A DNA stretch of 10,762 nucleotides, from the NCBI GenBank assembly GCA_937941555.1, contig CALDHJ010000329.1, forward strand, positions 1 through 10,762. Reading direction: 5' to 3'. The DNA is from an uncultured Granulosicoccaceae bacterium (GTDB lineage: Bacteria; Pseudomonadota; Gammaproteobacteria; CALCKW01). The position numbers and the translations under genes are program-made. Of this stretch, positions 1 to 7,115 are shown in pieces. Each line of letters starts with the position of its first letter. The first letter of the stretch is position 1. The notes under the pieces were generated by a model. It made no database searches and was not told the origin of the DNA. It saw only the letters and a list, made by a program, of their open reading frames with translations.

Positions 1-1
1 C

Positions 2-367
2 AGCGTGGGCGGGGTGCTGATCCTTGCGTTCGGATCAACCCTTATGGGGATGTTCAGCCCCGACCCGGCGGTTGTTGCACTCGGCGTGGGGTACCTCATG
101 GTCGAAGCCTTCGCGCTACCAGCCTATGCCTTCATCCACACCAACGGTGGCGTACTGCAGGGGGTCAAGCGGCCGCAAGCGGTTATGTGGGTGGGCATGG
201 CGCGCTCGCTGATTCTGCCGGCGGTGGCCTTGCCTCTGCTGATTGACTGGGCCGGGTTCGGCCTCACGGCGGTGTGGTGGATGATCCTGGTGTTGGCCTG
301 GCTCAGTGCGGTGGTGTTGCACTGGCATACCGCCCGTGTGTTGCGCGAGCGTTGCAGCGTCGCGTGA
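2..367 (+). CDS. MATE-family multidrug/toxic-compound efflux transporter, C-terminal part (5' truncated)
   Basis: This is the last 121 codons of a reading frame already open at the window edge, so the true start lies upstream. The fragment is very hydrophobic, with about three or four membrane-spanning stretches separated by short polar loops. Around residues 18-60 it reads like the second half of a MATE transporter: a short FSPDPAVVALG segment, a helix, then a polar GGVLQGVKRPQ turn that matches the conserved 'glLqG.krp' loop of the family. It ends in a basic cytoplasmic tail (HWHTARVLRER). MATE proteins are inner-membrane antiporters that use a Na+ or H+ gradient to expel cationic drugs and metabolites, and are usually about 450 residues long, so roughly a quarter is present. 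The substrate cannot be told from this part. The gene converges on the heme operon and ends 43 bases before the hemY stop. Confidence 0.8.
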   Translation, partial: SVGGVLILAFGSTLMGMFSPDPAVVALGVGYLMVEAFALPAYAFIHTNGGVLQGVKRPQAVMWVGMARSLILPAVALPLLIDWAGFGLTAVWWMILVLAWLSAVVLHWHTARVLRERCSVA

Positions 368-376
368 AGGCGAACA

Positions 377-400
377 GGGTGCCGACGTCTGCCGGCACCC
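377..400. terminator. Hairpin between convergent MATE and hemY genes, possible bidirectional terminator
   Basis: A perfect 8-bp inverted repeat, GGGTGCCG (377-384) and CGGCACCC (393-400), encloses an 8-base loop. It fills most of the 43-base gap between the MATE stop at 367 and the hemY stop at 411, where a terminator serving both strands would be expected. Neither side has a real T-tract, so it is not a textbook intrinsic terminator. It may instead act as a 3'-end stabiliser or work together with Rho. Confidence 0.45.
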
Positions 401-410
401 CATCGAGGTC

Positions 411-1580
411 TTATTTGAGGGCCAATGCCAAGCCACGATTGAGGTGGGCGGTGGCACCCGCGTCATCGCCGCTCTGCCGCGCCACGTCGGCGAGGCCTTG
501 CTGTGCAACCGGACTGTCCGCGATGGCAGCGGCCTGCTCGAGGTAACTTTTTGCCTTGCCCCAGAGCTCCTGTCGCAAGCAGATCTGGCCAGCGGCTGCC
601 AACAGGCTGGCGTTGTTCTCGTTGGTCTTTAGCAGGGATTCAACCCGGCTGAGCTGCCGGGCGCCGTCTGCGCCGGTGATCTTGCCGTACAGCGAGGCCA
701 GATCGTCGCTCATGTTGCGACCGAGCGCATCGCCGACCACGCGTTCGGCCGTGCCGGTGTCGTTCAGGCTGATCAGACGCTGTGCGTAGGCGCCGATGGC
801 CGTTGCGTTGTCGCGAGTGCTCGCGGGCAGGCTCTTCCAGATCTTGGCGACCAGGTTGTCGTCACAGCTGGAGATGACCGCCACGGCTGTCTCGGCTTCA
901 AGTTCAGTCAATTCGGCGTCTGGCAAGGCCTCGCGCTTGCGCAGCTCTGCGAGTTGATCCACAAGCTGATCGTGGTGTCCGGCGCGGCGCAGTGCGCGCG
1001 CGCGCAACGCCTGGACAACAGGGCTGCGGGGATCGTGGCCCTTGAGCTGATCGAGGGTGGCGAGTGCACTCTCGAAGTCATCCGACTCGAGTTGCATGGC
1101 CGCCTGCTTGAGGAAGAGCGCATTCTTTGCATTCGGGCTGTCGGTGACCGCCTTCTTGATGTAGGCATCGCGCTGTTCACTGTTGCCCCGGGCGTTGGCT
1201 GCCTGGGCGGCAGCAACGTAGTGCAGTGTGGCTTGCGGGCCCGCCGGCACGTCTTTGAGCAGGACGCGTTCAGCGCGGGCGAATCGGCCTTCGGCCAAGT
1301 CGATGTTGCCGTCAACCAGTCGGCCCAGTGCGGCGTCGTTCTGTCGGCGGTTCATGATCTGACCAAACCGACGTGGTGCATTGAACAACCACCCGAGCAG
1401 TCGAACCAGCAGGTAGAGCGCGATGAAGCCCACCAGTGCCGCGAGTGCGACGTAGGCGAGTGGGCCTTCGTAGGAGTTGCCCATGAATTCGGCGCGAACG
1501 CTGCCGGGGTCCTGCTGCAAGAACACCGCTGCCGCGATAACGATGGCGACGATGACCGCCGTGATCAGAATGGCCCTCAT
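411..1580 (-). CDS. hemY: HemY, inner-membrane TPR protein of the heme operon
   Basis: This 389-residue protein matches the proteobacterial HemY family in length and architecture. Two membrane helices lie at about residues 4-21 and 41-63, joined by a short loop. A basic stretch (NAPRRFGQIMNRRQ, 67-80) follows. The remainder is alpha-helical with tetratricopeptide-like repeats, including the family-typical 'G.L.LAEGRFARAERVL' segment at about 91-107. It is not the protoporphyrinogen oxidase that carries the same name in Bacillus. Its biochemical role is unsettled; by family knowledge it is an inner-membrane protein associated with late tetrapyrrole synthesis. The ATG at 1580 overlaps the hemX stop by four bases (ATGA), and a GGGGA ribosome-binding site sits six bases upstream. 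It is the last gene of the hemCDXY operon. Confidence 0.9.
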   Translation of the reverse strand: MRAILITAVIVAIVIAAAVFLQQDPGSVRAEFMGNSYEGPLAYVALAALVGFIALYLLVRLLGWLFNAPRRFGQIMNRRQNDAALGRLVDGNIDLAEGRFARAERVLLKDVPAGPQATLHYVAAAQAANARGNSEQRDAYIKKAVTDSPNAKNALFLKQAAMQLESDDFESALATLDQLKGHDPRSPVVQALRARALRRAGHHDQLVDQLAELRKREALPDAELTELEAETAVAVISSCDDNLVAKIWKSLPASTRDNATAIGAYAQRLISLNDTGTAERVVGDALGRNMSDDLASLYGKITGADGARQLSRVESLLKTNENNASLLAAAGQICLRQELWGKAKSYLEQAAAIADSPVAQQGLADVARQSGDDAGATAHLNRGLALALK

Positions 1581-2986
1581 GATTGGTCCCCGATTTTTTG
1601 ATTGGTCTCGACCAGCAGTCGCAGTGAGTTGCCGAGTTGCTCGGCGTGGGGTACCACGCTGAGTTCGGCCAGCAGATCGAGTTGGTTGATAAAGGATTGA
1701 GTGTCAGCGTGTTCAACGTCGAACAGGGATTGCACGCGGTTTCGGGCATTGCCCATGTGGGTATCGAAACCGTCCTGATCACGGCGCATGGCAGACAACT
1801 GTGCGGCCTGCAGATTGAGCCGAACAAGCTCTGCGTTGGTGCTCTCTTCTTCGGTCGGTGCGAAGATTCCGTCTTGCTGTGAGCCGTACTGTTGGCCGCC
1901 GGACGTCTTGATGCTGACGTTCTTCTTCAGGCCGTCGAGCAGGCTCGATGCAAGCTTGCCGAGACCGCTATCGTCCTCGGAAGCCGGTTCGCTGGTCTCG
2001 GCGGTTTCGGTCTCACCGGTTTCCTGCGCCACCGCTGGCTCGTCGCTGCCCGGCATGCGCAGGTCGGACGCAGAGCGCGATAGCTCGCGGATGTCGATGA
2101 TCAACTGCTCGATATCCGGTTGGCTTGCGCTGCGCAGCTCGGTGATCTCGGCGCTGATGGCCCGTTGTACTGGCAGGTACTCCACTTCAGCGAGCACCTT
2201 GAGCTGCTCTTTGGCGGCTTTCAGGGCTTCAACGGCTGAATTGGTGTCGCCTGCGAGAACAACCCGGTGTACAGAGGTGCGCAGCAGATACTCGATCTCA
2301 CTCAGCAACCAGGCGCGCTGGTTGCGGTTGATCTTCATTTGCGTCTCTTGGAGGCTGTCGTTCAGCTCACCGGTGCGCGCTTCCACAAGACCGGTGATTT
2401 CGTTGCTGCGCGTTTCGAGCAGAGCGTCCAGTGCGCTGGTGCGGGATTCCATCGCGCTTGCGAGCTCTTCGGAGCGCGACTGCAGTTTTTCGCCGAGCTC
2501 GGCGTTGCCGCTGGCAATGCTCGCCAGCAATTCTTCTGATGTTTTCTGCAACGTGTCGCTGTTTGTTTGGACGCTGTTGCGTGTCTCCTCGAGCGCCGAA
2601 CCCAATTCACCGGCCCGTTCCTCCAGCTCGGCGGTTTTACTGCCAAGGGCGTCCCCAGTGGACTCCAGAGCCGTGGTGCGCTCACCGATGGCATCGAGTT
2701 GCGCGGTGAGGGTTTCGCCCAGTGCCTTGAGACTTTCGCCAGTCTCGGTCGACGAGGCGTCGATTCGGGCACCGACATCCTGCTGCAAGCCATTGAGCTG
2801 TGTGCTCAGGGTGCTGTGGTTGTACCAGGCACCGCCGATTCCGGCGAGACCCAGTGCAATCGCAACCAGGGTCAGGCCGTTGCCCGAAGAACCGCTTTTT
2901 TCGGATTCTGCAGGTGTACTGGATCGTGCAGTGTCTTTCGCGGCGGGCGCTGATGCCGCCGGGGGGGCTGTGTGTTTGCTCTTCAT
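1577..2986 (-). CDS. hemX: HemX-like membrane-anchored coiled-coil protein of the heme operon
   Basis: This 469-residue protein has a polar, Ala/Ser/Thr-rich cytoplasmic N-terminus (1-36), one membrane helix at about 37-54, a long coiled coil (about 58-222) and a HemX core. The core begins with the diagnostic 'W..SEIEYLLR...HRVVLAGD...A...L..A' segment at 226-257 and continues with 'LPVQRAISAEITEL' at 271-284. A Glu/Thr/Ser-rich linker (312-340) precedes the C-terminal helical part. E. coli HemX is about 393 residues; the extra length here is probably mostly coiled coil. Homologues are often labelled uroporphyrinogen-III C-methyltransferase, but no SAM-methyltransferase motif is visible, so I do not give it that activity. 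It is likely a scaffold or assembly factor (inference). It starts 13 bases after the hemD stop and overlaps hemY by four bases. Confidence 0.88.
   Translation of the reverse strand: MKSKHTAPPAASAPAAKDTARSSTPAESEKSGSSGNGLTLVAIALGLAGIGGAWYNHSTLSTQLNGLQQDVGARIDASSTETGESLKALGETLTAQLDAIGERTTALESTGDALGSKTAELEERAGELGSALEETRNSVQTNSDTLQKTSEELLASIASGNAELGEKLQSRSEELASAMESRTSALDALLETRSNEITGLVEARTGELNDSLQETQMKINRNQRAWLLSEIEYLLRTSVHRVVLAGDTNSAVEALKAAKEQLKVLAEVEYLPVQRAISAEITELRSASQPDIEQLIIDIRELSRSASDLRMPGSDEPAVAQETGETETAETSEPASEDDSGLGKLASSLLDGLKKNVSIKTSGGQQYGSQQDGIFAPTEEESTNAELVRLNLQAAQLSAMRRDQDGFDTHMGNARNRVQSLFDVEHADTQSFINQLDLLAELSVVPHAEQLGNSLRLLVETNQKIGDQS
2351..2548 (-). repeat. Six tandem 11-residue (hendecad) coiled-coil repeats within HemX
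   Basis: Residues 147-212 of HemX divide without gaps into six 11-residue units, including QSRSEELASAM, ESRTSALDALL, ETRSNEITGLV and EARTGELNDSL. Position 7 is Leu in five units and Ile in one. Position 11 is always Ile, Leu, Met or Val. Position 4 is Ser or Thr in five of six, and the last four units have Arg at position 3. Hydrophobic spacing of 4 and 7 over an 11-residue period is the hendecad pattern of straight or slightly right-handed coiled coils. Units of 11 and 14 residues precede it (about 107-146). Confidence 0.75.
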
Positions 2987-2999
2987 TGTCCCACTGTCT

Positions 3000-3758
3000 C
3001 TAAAGGGCTAATCGGGCCAGTGCCTCGAGTTGTCCATCGTCACCTGCGGGGCAGGCTACCCGTATGCACCCTGAAAATCCGAGATGTTCCGCGTGCTCTT
3101 TGCCGCGCGTGCTGTTGACGATCAACGCGGTGCGCAGCAGATGCGGTCGATTGGTTTCGGAGGCTAGTGTAACAAGGTTGGTGAGCGCCTCGTCACTGCC
3201 GCACAGGATCACGTCGGCAAGTCCAAGGTCTTTTTGTGAGTGTTCAAATTCTGAATCAGTTGGGGCGCGTCGACGGTAGACGACGTGTTCCACAACGTGG
3301 GCTCCGCGCGTGTTCAGCGTGTCTGAAATCAGTCGGCGGCCACCAACGCCGCGGTAGAGCGACACCCGCCTTCCGGCAATGTCTTGCAGAATGGGGTGTC
3401 TGAGCAGGTTTTCTGAGTCGAACGGTGCGCCGATGAGCGGTGTCGGGGCGAGTCCAAGTGCCCGCAACGCGTCTTGGGTCGCCGGTCCGATGGCAAGCAC
3501 TTTGGTGTCTGATGTGTGTCGAGATTGCAGCGGTGCAATGCGGTTTGCGTGCTCGACAGCGTTGCGACTGACAAAGATTGCGATGTCGCAAGCGCGTTCC
3601 GTGGGCACCTCGGGTGTGCCGTGATGCCTGGGTTCTATCGGCTCGATGATCAGGCAGGGACACATCAGGGGCCGGTGGCCGCATGCTGTGAGAACGCGCT
3701 GCAGATACGCCGCCTGGTGCGTGGGCCGCGTGACGACAACGCAGAGCGGAGTGGGCAT
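3000..3758 (-). CDS. hemD: Uroporphyrinogen-III synthase
   Basis: HemD cyclises hydroxymethylbilane, the HemC product, into uroporphyrinogen III with inversion of ring D, in the cytoplasm. The 252-residue length fits the family, which has low sequence conservation. Visible family features are the N-terminal VVVTRP strand, 'IFVSRNAVEHA' near residue 60, 'LAIGPATQDALRALGL' near 88, 'SENLL....L..IAGRRVSLYRGVGGRRLISDTLNTRGAHV' and the following 'VVYRR', plus 'LCGSDEAL' in the second lobe. The start is ATG at 3758, whose first base is the last base of the hemC stop (TGATG). An in-frame GTG just before it at 3761 would add one residue and give a four-base overlap. Neither has a strong ribosome-binding site, so translation is probably coupled to hemC. 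The stop lies 13 bases before hemX. Confidence 0.9.
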   Translation of the reverse strand: MPTPLCVVVTRPTHQAAYLQRVLTACGHRPLMCPCLIIEPIEPRHHGTPEVPTERACDIAIFVSRNAVEHANRIAPLQSRHTSDTKVLAIGPATQDALRALGLAPTPLIGAPFDSENLLRHPILQDIAGRRVSLYRGVGGRRLISDTLNTRGAHVVEHVVYRRRAPTDSEFEHSQKDLGLADVILCGSDEALTNLVTLASETNRPHLLRTALIVNSTRGKEHAEHLGFSGCIRVACPAGDDGQLEALARLAL

Positions 3759-4708
3759 CACGCGGGGCCGTGGCGGCCCGGTTGCATGCCAAGCTCGCGC
3801 AGCAGCGTGTCGGCACCGTCGGCCAGAAGGGATTCAGCCAACCGCACGCCGAGCGCTTCGGCGTTTTCGGCGGTGTCGTGCCCTGATGCCCGGTAGCATT
3901 CGCCGCCGCCGGGCCGGGCAACACTGGCGCGTTGCATCAACTGGCCGTCCTCGAGCGTGGCATAGCTTGCGATCGGCACCTGGCAACCGCCGTCCAACCG
4001 CCGGTTCATGGCGCGTTCTGCGGCGATGCAGGTTGCGGTGTGGTGGCAATGCAGCGGCGCGAGCAAGGCTGTCAGTTCGGCGTCGTCGGCGCGGCACTCT
4101 ATACCGATAGCACCCTGGCCAACCGCGGGCAGGCACGTGTCGGTCGACAGGCGTTCGCGAATACGTTCTGCCATGTCCAGACGATCAAGGCCTGCGCACG
4201 CGAGGATTATGGCGTCGTACTCACCCGCGTCGAGCTTTGCCAGGCGGGTGTTGACACTGCCACGTAGCATGCGGACGTCAAGGTCCGGACGCGCCGCACG
4301 TACCGCACCTTCTCGTCGCAGGCTGCTGGTGCCAACGATGGCGCCCTCGGGCAGCGTGCCGAGTGAGGCATGTTTACCGCTGACAAAGGCATCGCGGGGG
4401 TCTTCGCGCGTCAGGATTGTTGGCAGGTGAAAGCCGTCGGGCAGCACGACCGGCACGTCTTTCATTGAGTGCACAGCAATATCGGCGCGGCCTTCCTGCA
4501 TGGCCAATTCGAGTTCTTTCACGAACAGGCCCTTGCCGCCGATTTTTGCCAATGGGCTGTCGAGCAACTTGTCACCCTGGGTGATGAAGGTGACGAGCGA
4601 CACATCCAATCCGGGGTGCGCGTCACGCAGCAGCGTGGCAACTCGCTCGGCCTGCCACAGGGCAAGTGGGCTTTTTCGGGTGGCTATGCGTATCGCGGTC
4701 TGGGTCAT
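3758..4708 (-). CDS. hemC: Porphobilinogen deaminase (hydroxymethylbilane synthase)
   Basis: HemC joins four porphobilinogen molecules into hydroxymethylbilane in the cytoplasm, the first committed tetrapyrrole chain assembly. The 316 residues match the usual length. Signatures appear in order: '[14 protein letters not shown]' (8-21), 'TQGDK' (43-47), '[11 protein letters not shown]' (57-67), '[11 protein letters not shown]' (76-86) with catalytic Asp84, 'GTSSLRR' (126-132), 'LRGSVNTRL' (148-156) and '[10 protein letters not shown]' (238-247). In the last of these, Cys242 is the attachment site of the dipyrromethane cofactor; both Asp84 and Cys242 coincide with E. coli numbering. All key residues are present, so the enzyme should be active. 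It is the first gene of the heme operon, and its promoter must lie in the 163-base divergent region shared with lptM. It overlaps hemD at its stop codon. Confidence 0.97.
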   Translation of the reverse strand: MTQTAIRIATRKSPLALWQAERVATLLRDAHPGLDVSLVTFITQGDKLLDSPLAKIGGKGLFVKELELAMQEGRADIAVHSMKDVPVVLPDGFHLPTILTREDPRDAFVSGKHASLGTLPEGAIVGTSSLRREGAVRAARPDLDVRMLRGSVNTRLAKLDAGEYDAIILACAGLDRLDMAERIRERLSTDTCLPAVGQGAIGIECRADDAELTALLAPLHCHHTATCIAAERAMNRRLDGGCQVPIASYATLEDGQLMQRASVARPGGGECYRASGHDTAENAEALGVRLAESLLADGADTLLRELGMQPGRHGPA

Positions 4709-4871
4709 GGTGGCCTGTCGGGGGTAGCGGGTGCGGGTGGCCCCGGATCGGGACAGTGCTTTGTAGCAAAGTCACCCGTCAAACGCGACGCTTTTCCCGG
4801 GCGCGGTGGCCACGGCCACGTCATTCCCGCGGGCCGCGGTGTACACTCAACAGGGATCCATGGAGACAATA
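4709..4871. promoter_or_regulatory. Divergent hemC / lptM intergenic region with two hyphenated dyads
   Basis: These 163 bases separate the two divergent operons and must hold both promoters. Two dyads are visible. GTG-n-TTTG (4756-4763), TAG spacer, then CAAAG-n-CAC (4767-4775) has perfect CTTTG/CAAAG arms. GTGGCC (4806-4811) and GGCCAC (4814-4819) are separated by two bases. On the hemC strand there is a TTGACG that resembles a -35 box (about 4778-4783), but no good -10 follows at the right distance. No known operator consensus is recognised. Confidence 0.4.
4842..4847 (+). promoter_or_regulatory. Candidate -10 box for the lptM-lysA-dapF operon
   Basis: TACACT matches four of six positions of the sigma-70 -10 consensus and lies 25 bases upstream of the lptM ATG, which would give a leader of roughly 18 bases containing the ribosome-binding site. 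No convincing -35 element is seen at 16-18 bases upstream (the best stretch is around GTCATT, 4820-4825), so the call is tentative. Confidence 0.3.
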
Positions 4872-5036
4872 ATGCGCGTTTTTCTGACCGTGCTGGCGAC
4901 CCTGTTGGTCGCGGCCTGCGGCAACAAGGGGCCCCTGTACCTGCCTGAAAATCCACCAGAGGTCCTGGCGCCCTCGGCCTTGGATAAGGCGCCTACGGAT
5001 GAGGCGGATCGCAAGCGCAACGAGGCGTCGTCATGA
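4872..5036 (+). CDS. lptM: LptM (YifL-type) small outer-membrane lipoprotein
   Basis: This is a 54-residue lipoprotein. A short hydrophobic signal peptide (residues 2-15) ends in the lipobox V-A-A-C, so Cys16 would be the lipidated first mature residue. The following GNKGPLYLP is the hallmark of the YifL/LptM family. By family knowledge, LptM binds the LptD-LptE translocon at the outer membrane and promotes LptD maturation for LPS export. The rest is short and polar. A longer reading frame begins at 4806, but ATG 4872 is preferred because it gives an intact signal peptide and has GGAG six bases upstream (4862-4865). It is the first gene of its operon, and its TGA overlaps the lysA ATG by four bases. 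Placement just upstream of lysA/dapF is common in gammaproteobacteria. Confidence 0.9.
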   Translation: MRVFLTVLATLLVAACGNKGPLYLPENPPEVLAPSALDKAPTDEADRKRNEASS

Positions 5037-6283
5037 GCCCCTTCGAACACCGAGAAGGCGTTTTGCACGCCGAGGCCGTGTCCCTCCCGCAGCTGGCCGA
5101 GCGCCACGGCACGCCCCTTTATGTGTACTCACGATCCGCTATCGAGCGGGCGTGGCAGGCATACGATGCGGCACTGGCACCTTGGCCTCACCGAATCTGC
5201 TATGCCGTCAAGGCGAACAGTAATCTTGCGGTACTTAATCTCCTCGCGCGGCTGGGTTCGGGATTCGACATCGTGTCGGTCGGTGAGCTCGAGCGGGTGA
5301 TGGCTGCTGGAGGTGATCCGGAGAAAGTGGTGTTTTCGGGGGTCGGCAAGCGTGAGGATGAATTGGCGCGTGCGCTGGAGGTCGGCATCCACAGCTTCAA
5401 CGTCGAATCGTTCAGCGAAATCGATCGGCTGGCATCGGTGGCCGCCGCACACGGTGCGCGAGCCCAGGTGTCCTTGCGCATCAACCCGGACGTGGACGCC
5501 AAGACACACCCGTACATTTCCACTGGTCTGAAGGAAAACAAGTTCGGCATTGGCCACGAGGTGGCGCTGGATGCCTATCGGCAGGCCGCGGGTCACGCTG
5601 CGCTTGACGTGATGGGCATCGACTGCCACATCGGCTCGCAGCTGACCGACGTGCAGCCTTTTGTGGATGCCGCAGAACGCCTGCTCGGGCTGGTAGACCA
5701 GTTGGCCGACGAGGGCATCACCATCCGCGAGCTCGACCTCGGCGGCGGGCAGGGCGTGGTTTACCGCGACGAACAGCCCCTGGATTTGCAAGCTTGGCAA
5801 AGTGCCATAGCGCCCTTGCTCGCTGGCCGAGACTTGTGTCTGGTGGTCGAGCCGGGGCGCGCGATTGTCGCCAACGCAGGCCTGCTCCTGACTCGGGTCC
5901 AAACGGCCAAGGAAAATGGCGGTCGGCATTTCGCCGTGGTCGATGCCGCGATGAATGACCTGATACGCCCGGCCCTCTACCAGGCCTGGCAGGACATCGT
6001 GCCGGTGGAGCCGCGCAGCGACGAACCCCTTCAGACCTGGGATATCGTCGGGCCTGTCTGCGAATCTGCCGATTTTCTTGGCAAGGAGCGCGAGCTCGCT
6101 TTGCGTGAAGGCGACTTGTTGGCGGTGCAGTCTGCGGGTGCCTACTGTGCGGTGATGTCGTCGAATTACAACACCCGGCCCCGGGCTGCCGAAGTGTTGG
6201 TAGATGGCGATCGTGACCAGGTCGTGCGTGAACGCGAAACCGTGGCGGCATTGTTCGCGGGTGAATCGGTGTTGGCAGACTGA
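5033..6283 (+). CDS. lysA: Diaminopimelate decarboxylase
   Basis: LysA converts meso-diaminopimelate to L-lysine and CO2 using pyridoxal phosphate, the last step of lysine synthesis. The 416 residues match the fold-type III (alanine-racemase barrel) family. Features in order are 'YAVKANSNLAVL' (57-68) with the PLP-binding Lys60, 'GSGFDIVSVGEL' (75-86), 'NPDVDAKTHPYISTGLKENKFG' (151-172), 'DCHIGSQ' (197-203), the phosphate-binding glycines 'DLGGG' (235-239), 'EPGR' (273-276), 'DAAMNDLIRPALY' (304-316), 'GPVCESADFLG' (340-350) carrying the active-site Cys343 and Glu344, and 'GAYC' (369-372). Nothing essential is missing. The ATG overlaps the lptM stop, with GAGG seven bases upstream (5022-5025). 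The next gene, dapF, supplies its substrate. Confidence 0.97.
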   Translation: MSPFEHREGVLHAEAVSLPQLAERHGTPLYVYSRSAIERAWQAYDAALAPWPHRICYAVKANSNLAVLNLLARLGSGFDIVSVGELERVMAAGGDPEKVVFSGVGKREDELARALEVGIHSFNVESFSEIDRLASVAAAHGARAQVSLRINPDVDAKTHPYISTGLKENKFGIGHEVALDAYRQAAGHAALDVMGIDCHIGSQLTDVQPFVDAAERLLGLVDQLADEGITIRELDLGGGQGVVYRDEQPLDLQAWQSAIAPLLAGRDLCLVVEPGRAIVANAGLLLTRVQTAKENGGRHFAVVDAAMNDLIRPALYQAWQDIVPVEPRSDEPLQTWDIVGPVCESADFLGKERELALREGDLLAVQSAGAYCAVMSSNYNTRPRAAEVLVDGDRDQVVRERETVAALFAGESVLAD

Positions 6284-6284
6284 C

Positions 6285-7115
6285 ATGCGACTCGACTTTG
6301 CCAAGATGCACGGACTGGGCAACGATTTCATCGTTGTCGATGCCACGCATGAGCGGCTCAAATTGACATCGGATACCATCCGTCGGTTGTCTGATCGCAA
6401 GACCGGAATCGGCTTTGATCAGTTGTTGGTGGTCGAGGCGCCAAGTCACGGTGCGGTGGAATTCGATTACCGCATCTACAATGCCGATGGTGGTGAAGTC
6501 GAGCAATGTGGCAACGGGGCCCGGTGTTTTGCGGCGTTCGTGCGCCAGCGCGGGCTCACCACCAGTGACCGCATCCCGGTGCACACCAGCGGCGGTGACA
6601 TTGCATTGATCTGCCGCGAAGACGGCCAGGTGACGGTTGACATGGGAGTGCCGGACTTTGCACCCGACGCGCTGCCGTTTCAGCGTGAGTTGCAAACCGA
6701 GCGCTATGCACTAGACATTGACGGTGGTCGTGTGGAATTCGGCGCGGTGTCGGTTGGCAATCCGCACGCCGTATTGGTTGTGCCGGAGGTCGCGTCGGCG
6801 CCGGTTGATTCGCTCGGGCCGACCCTCGAGACACACCGCGACTTCCCCAACCGTGTGAACGTGGGTTTCATGCAGATCGTCGACCGAGAGCGCATTCGGT
6901 TGCGCGTCTGGGAGCGGGGCGTCGGGGAGACTCGCGCCTGCGGAACCGGCGCGTGTGCCGCCATGGTGGTGGCACGCAGTTGGTCGGCTGTGGAGGACAC
7001 CGTTGTGGTCGAATTGACCGGCGGTGAATTGTTGTTGACGTGGTCCGGACCCGGCACACCGGTGTGCCTGACCGGCCCTGCAGAATTCGTGTTTGATGGA
7101 AGTGTGGCGTTATGA
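6285..7115 (+). CDS. dapF: Diaminopimelate epimerase
   Basis: DapF interconverts LL- and meso-diaminopimelate without a cofactor, providing meso-DAP for peptidoglycan and for LysA. The 276 residues are close to the E. coli length (274). The protein opens with 'FAKMHGLGNDFIVVD' (5-19), followed by 'GIGFDQLL' (41-48). The two catalytic cysteines lie in 'QCGNGARC' (Cys75) and 'ACGTGAC' (Cys219), in the two pseudo-symmetric halves. 'GNPHAV' (158-163), 'FPNRVNVGF' (187-195) and 'VWERGVGET' (208-216) are also intact. The start is ATG 6285, one base after the lysA stop; a longer in-frame extension back to 6204 would only overlap lysA and lacks family similarity. The Shine-Dalgarno is weak, so coupling to lysA is likely. 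The stop overlaps the next ATG by four bases. Confidence 0.97.
   Translation: MRLDFAKMHGLGNDFIVVDATHERLKLTSDTIRRLSDRKTGIGFDQLLVVEAPSHGAVEFDYRIYNADGGEVEQCGNGARCFAAFVRQRGLTTSDRIPVHTSGGDIALICREDGQVTVDMGVPDFAPDALPFQRELQTERYALDIDGGRVEFGAVSVGNPHAVLVVPEVASAPVDSLGPTLETHRDFPNRVNVGFMQIVDRERIRLRVWERGVGETRACGTGACAAMVVARSWSAVEDTVVVELTGGELLLTWSGPGTPVCLTGPAEFVFDGSVAL

Noticed and set aside
954..1601. Long open frame (215 codons) on the + strand opposite hemY
   Set aside because: It lies fully antisense to hemY, which has clear family features. The translation is compositionally odd with no recognisable domain; it reflects the high GC content of the opposite strand.
1577..2986. Uroporphyrinogen-III C-methyltransferase activity for HemX
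   Set aside because: This common database label comes from the E. coli hemX naming. The protein is a membrane-anchored coiled coil without a SAM-binding methyltransferase domain.
1788..3011. Open frame of 407 codons on the + strand opposite hemX
   Set aside because: Its translation is an abnormal Ser/Arg/Leu-rich sequence produced by the repetitive coiled-coil codons of hemX read in reverse. No ribosome-binding site or family match is seen.
5129..6400. Open frame of 423 codons on the - strand opposite lysA
   Set aside because: It is antisense to lysA, which has every catalytic motif, and it also runs into dapF. The His/Arg-rich translation has no recognisable fold.
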